Shown in pieces: positions 62,162 through 64,000 of a DNA stretch of 64,000 bases. The DNA is taken from the NCBI RefSeq assembly GCF_016031655.1, contig NZ_JACCHQ010000019.1, positions 1 to 64,000 of the forward strand, read 5' to 3'. Origin of the DNA: Bradyrhizobium glycinis (lineage in GTDB: Bacteria > Pseudomonadota > Alphaproteobacteria > Rhizobiales > Xanthobacteraceae). The position numbers and the translations under genes are program-made. The stretch's first letter is position 1; every line of letters starts with the position of its first letter. The notes beneath the pieces were generated by a model, which did no database searches, was not told the DNA's origin, and was given only the letters and a program-made list of their open reading frames with translations.

Positions 62162-62176
62162 TGTTCCAGATTTGTT
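62162..62176. promoter_or_regulatory. LexA (SOS) box GTTC-N7-GTTC upstream of ssb
   Basis: GTTC (62162-62165), seven bases, GTTC (62173-62176): the exact consensus described for LexA of alphaproteobacteria. On the minus strand it overlaps the -35 region of a putative promoter with TATATG near 62136-62142, reading toward ssb. The whole 62008-62446 interval (about 440 bp) otherwise holds the promoter of the outer-membrane gene; no other gene seen. Confidence 0.75.
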
Positions 62177-62446
62177 CTTCGTCACGAGGCGAGCGGATTT
62201 TCCCGCGCATGCCGCGCAAAAGGGCAGCCCTCGAATGGAACCTTACCGAGTTCCCGTGAACGCCCAAAACCACTTAACATTCATCAAGTTGTTCCACCTC
62301 AGTTGAGCCGCGAGTGTGGCATTCCGGAGACGGACTTTGCCCTTTCCTTAGGCTACCTTTGCCTTGGAATTAGTTCATATGGGCGTCGCGCCTGATCAGC
62401 CGTTTCGGGGACTTTCATGAAGCGGACGAAACTTGGGGAGACTGCA

Positions 62447-63247
62447 ATGAATAAGGTTCTATTTGGCACAATCAGTGTACTGGCGTTGGGGCTGTCGGCT
62501 CCGGCAAGCGCGGCGGACATGGCCGCGCGTCCCTACACCAAGGCTCCGGCACCGGCGGTCGCTGCGATCTACGACTGGAGCGGCTTCTATATCGGCATCA
62601 ACGGCGGCGGCGGCACCAGCCGCAAGTGCTGGGACTTCCTCGACGCTACCGGCGCCGTAACCGGGGTTCCCGGCACCTTCGTCCGTGAAGGATGCCACAA
62701 CGCGACCGGTGGCACCGTCGGTGGCCAGATCGGCTATCGCTGGCAGTCCACCAATTGGGTGTTCGGCGTCGAAGGCCAGGGTAACTGGGCTGACTTCTCG
62801 GGCGACAACGTCAGCACCGTCTTCCCTGGAAGCGCTTTGGTCACCGGTGATCGCAACCGCTCCCGCATCGATGCTTTTGGCCTGCTTACGGGCCAGGTCG
62901 GTTACGCCTGGAACAACGTGCTGCTCTATGTGAAGGGCGGCGGCGCCGTGGTCGGGGACAAGTACGACGTTTATGCCGCGGCCGGCACGCCGGGCGCCGG
63001 CACGCTGCTGGCATCGGCTCGCGAGACCCGCTGGGGCGGCACCGTTGGCGCCGGTCTGGAATTCGGATTTGCTCCGAACTGGACGCTCGGCGTCGAGTAC
63101 AACCACATCTTCCTCGGCGACCGCACGATCACCTTCACGACGCCTGCAGGCGTCGTGTTCGGAAGCGATCGCATCAGTCAGGACGTCGACATGGGTCTTG
63201 TCCGCTTGAACTATCGCTTCGGCGGCCCACTGGTTGCGAGGTACTGA
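62447..63247 (+). CDS. Outer-membrane beta-barrel protein (Omp25/31-like)
   Basis: A 266-residue protein with a signal peptide (GTISVLALGLSAPASAAD) and the stereotyped mature start AADMAARPYTKAPAP, then DWSGFYIGINGGGG, alternating beta-strands and Gly-rich turns, as in Rhizobiales Omp25/31-like porins. A Cys pair (RKCWDFLD, REGCHNAT) lies in the first long loop, which is unusual for this group. Start ATG at 62447 follows TTGGGGAGACTGCA. A terminator lies at 63276. A paralogue follows at 63485. Confidence 0.9.
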   Translation: MNKVLFGTISVLALGLSAPASAADMAARPYTKAPAPAVAAIYDWSGFYIGINGGGGTSRKCWDFLDATGAVTGVPGTFVREGCHNATGGTVGGQIGYRWQSTNWVFGVEGQGNWADFSGDNVSTVFPGSALVTGDRNRSRIDAFGLLTGQVGYAWNNVLLYVKGGGAVVGDKYDVYAAAGTPGAGTLLASARETRWGGTVGAGLEFGFAPNWTLGVEYNHIFLGDRTITFTTPAGVVFGSDRISQDVDMGLVRLNYRFGGPLVARY

Positions 63248-63275
63248 TATCCCGCTGATTTCGCGAGCGAAGGGA

Positions 63276-63305
63276 AGGGCCGGCCCGCGCCGGCCCTTTT
63301 TATTT
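63276..63305 (+). terminator. Intrinsic terminator between the two barrel genes
   Basis: AGGGCCGG (63276-63283) and CCGGCCCT (63290-63297) pair around a 6-nt loop and are followed by TTTTTATTTT. The two outer-membrane genes are thus separate transcription units. Confidence 0.92.
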
Positions 63306-63484
63306 TGGCACGATGCTGGACGTAAATGAGTCAGCAACCATCACCTTTTCGGCTGTTGTGGCTTTTCGGAGACACAACTTGCGGCTTTGGTGGTGTAAAT
63401 GCAGCGTCAGTTGGGCCGTTTGAGTCCGCTGCCCTTCCGTCACGGAAGGCAACAACAGAAACTGGGACTGGGATTAAGTTGAAA

Positions 63485-64000
63485 ATGAAAAAGGTTTTGT
63501 TGGCTTCGGCCTGTGTGTTCGCTCTTGCGGCCCCCGCTTCGGCTGCTGATCTGGCAGCCCGCCCCTACACCAAGGCTCCGGTGGCTGTGGCCTCGGTCTA
63601 CAACTGGACCGGCTTCTACCTCGGTATCGTCGGCGGCGGCGCTTGGCAGGACGCCTCCGACATCAAGATGAAGGGCGGCTTCGTCGGCGGCACCGCCGGC
63701 TACAATTGGCAGACCGGTAACGTCGTGTTCGGTATCGAGGCCGACGGCGCCTGGGCCGACGTCAGCGACTCGGTCACCGCCGGCGTCCTCACCACCAGCT
63801 CGAAGATCGATGCGATGGGCACCGTGCGCGGCCGCATCGGCTACGCCGTCAACAACGTGCTGTTCTACGGCACCGGCGGTTACGCCTGGGTCGACAACAA
63901 GATCACCCTCTCCGCACTCGGCGTGTCCGTGTCGGACAGCAAGTGGCACAACGGCTGGACTGTCGGCGCCGGCGTCGAGGCGTTCTTCGCGCCGCAGTGG
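63485..64000 (+). CDS. Outer-membrane beta-barrel protein, 3'-truncated by the window edge
   Basis: From the ATG at 63485 the frame stays open to the end of the window (172 codons seen). A signal peptide (VLLASACVFALAAPASAAD) is followed by LAARPYTKAPVAV and NWTGFYLGIVGGGAW, the same head as the preceding gene, then VFGIEADGAWADVSD, RGRIGYAVNNVLFYGTGGYA and VGAGVEAFFAPQW, as in Omp25/31-like barrels. The 5' region 63306-63484 supplies its own promoter. It is a paralogue of the gene at 62447, with no Cys-containing loop. Confidence 0.92.
   Translation, partial: MKKVLLASACVFALAAPASAADLAARPYTKAPVAVASVYNWTGFYLGIVGGGAWQDASDIKMKGGFVGGTAGYNWQTGNVVFGIEADGAWADVSDSVTAGVLTTSSKIDAMGTVRGRIGYAVNNVLFYGTGGYAWVDNKITLSALGVSVSDSKWHNGWTVGAGVEAFFAPQW

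Overview
The window looks like chromosomal DNA of an alphaproteobacterium of the genus Bradyrhizobium or a very close relative. The evidence is high GC with GC-rich third codon positions, the Rhizobiales neighbourhoods (sdhE-mfd next to recG; gyrA, coaD, two cyclophilins and queA in one strand-run), short dispersed palindromic repeats of the rhizobial kind, tandem Omp25/31-type beta-barrel genes, and above all a three-gene cluster matching ndvB/ndvC/ndvD, the cyclic beta-(1,3),(1,6)-glucan genes described from Bradyrhizobium. The species assignment is inference; no 16S rRNA gene is present.

Layout. 1-5 kb: the start of a secreted protein on the minus strand, a YejA-type peptide-binding protein, a degenerate adenylate-forming protein and a degenerate GGDEF-type protein. 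5-18 kb: core repair and wall-precursor genes (mfd, sdhE, recG, glmS, glmU) with a VOC protein, a WYL regulator, a dehydrogenase and a DUF502 membrane protein. 18-26 kb: a SPOR-like membrane protein, three very small genes, and the ndv cluster, in which ndvC is divergent from ndvD and ndvB. 26.3-28.3 kb: a tRNA-Lys(UUU) followed by a lower-GC XRE/ImmA-IrrE plus DUF4411 (PIN-like) module. 28.3-31.6 kb: a gene-poor stretch with several very small genes, a single-domain response regulator and GC-rich inverted repeats. 31.6-47 kb: a second, divergent Mfd-like helicase, NUDIX, AI-2E transporter, several small zinc-ribbon or secreted proteins, a formyltransferase-like protein, a Rid protein, an EamA transporter, a caspase-like protein, a BrnA-like antitoxin and cysK. 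47-58 kb: tgt and queA of the queuosine pathway, separated by a patatin lipoprotein, a TetR regulator, a PepSY protein and asd; then cyclophilins, coaD and a phosphotransferase. 58-64 kb: gyrA, a DUF2306 protein, ssb with an SOS box, and two outer-membrane barrel genes, the last cut by the window edge.

The most notable signals are regulatory. (1) asd is preceded by a complete-looking ribosome-dependent attenuator: a promoter whose predicted start falls on the AUG of a 22-codon ORF carrying seven Thr and two Lys codons in ten positions, then a terminator, then a GTG start with a strong ribosome binding site. (2) Two near-identical palindromes overlap the putative promoters on either side of the TetR gene, in front of a patatin lipoprotein and of a PepSY protein, suggesting a small local regulon. 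(3) A GTTC-N7-GTTC LexA box overlaps the presumed ssb promoter. (4) A consensus CRP/FNR-type site and a minus-strand terminator lie between mfd2 and its neighbour. At protein level, Tgt has lost all four zinc ligands, the second Mfd has a divergent RNA-polymerase-interaction region, the acyl-CoA-synthetase-like protein lacks its nucleotide-binding motif, and GyrA carries Gln at the quinolone position 83.
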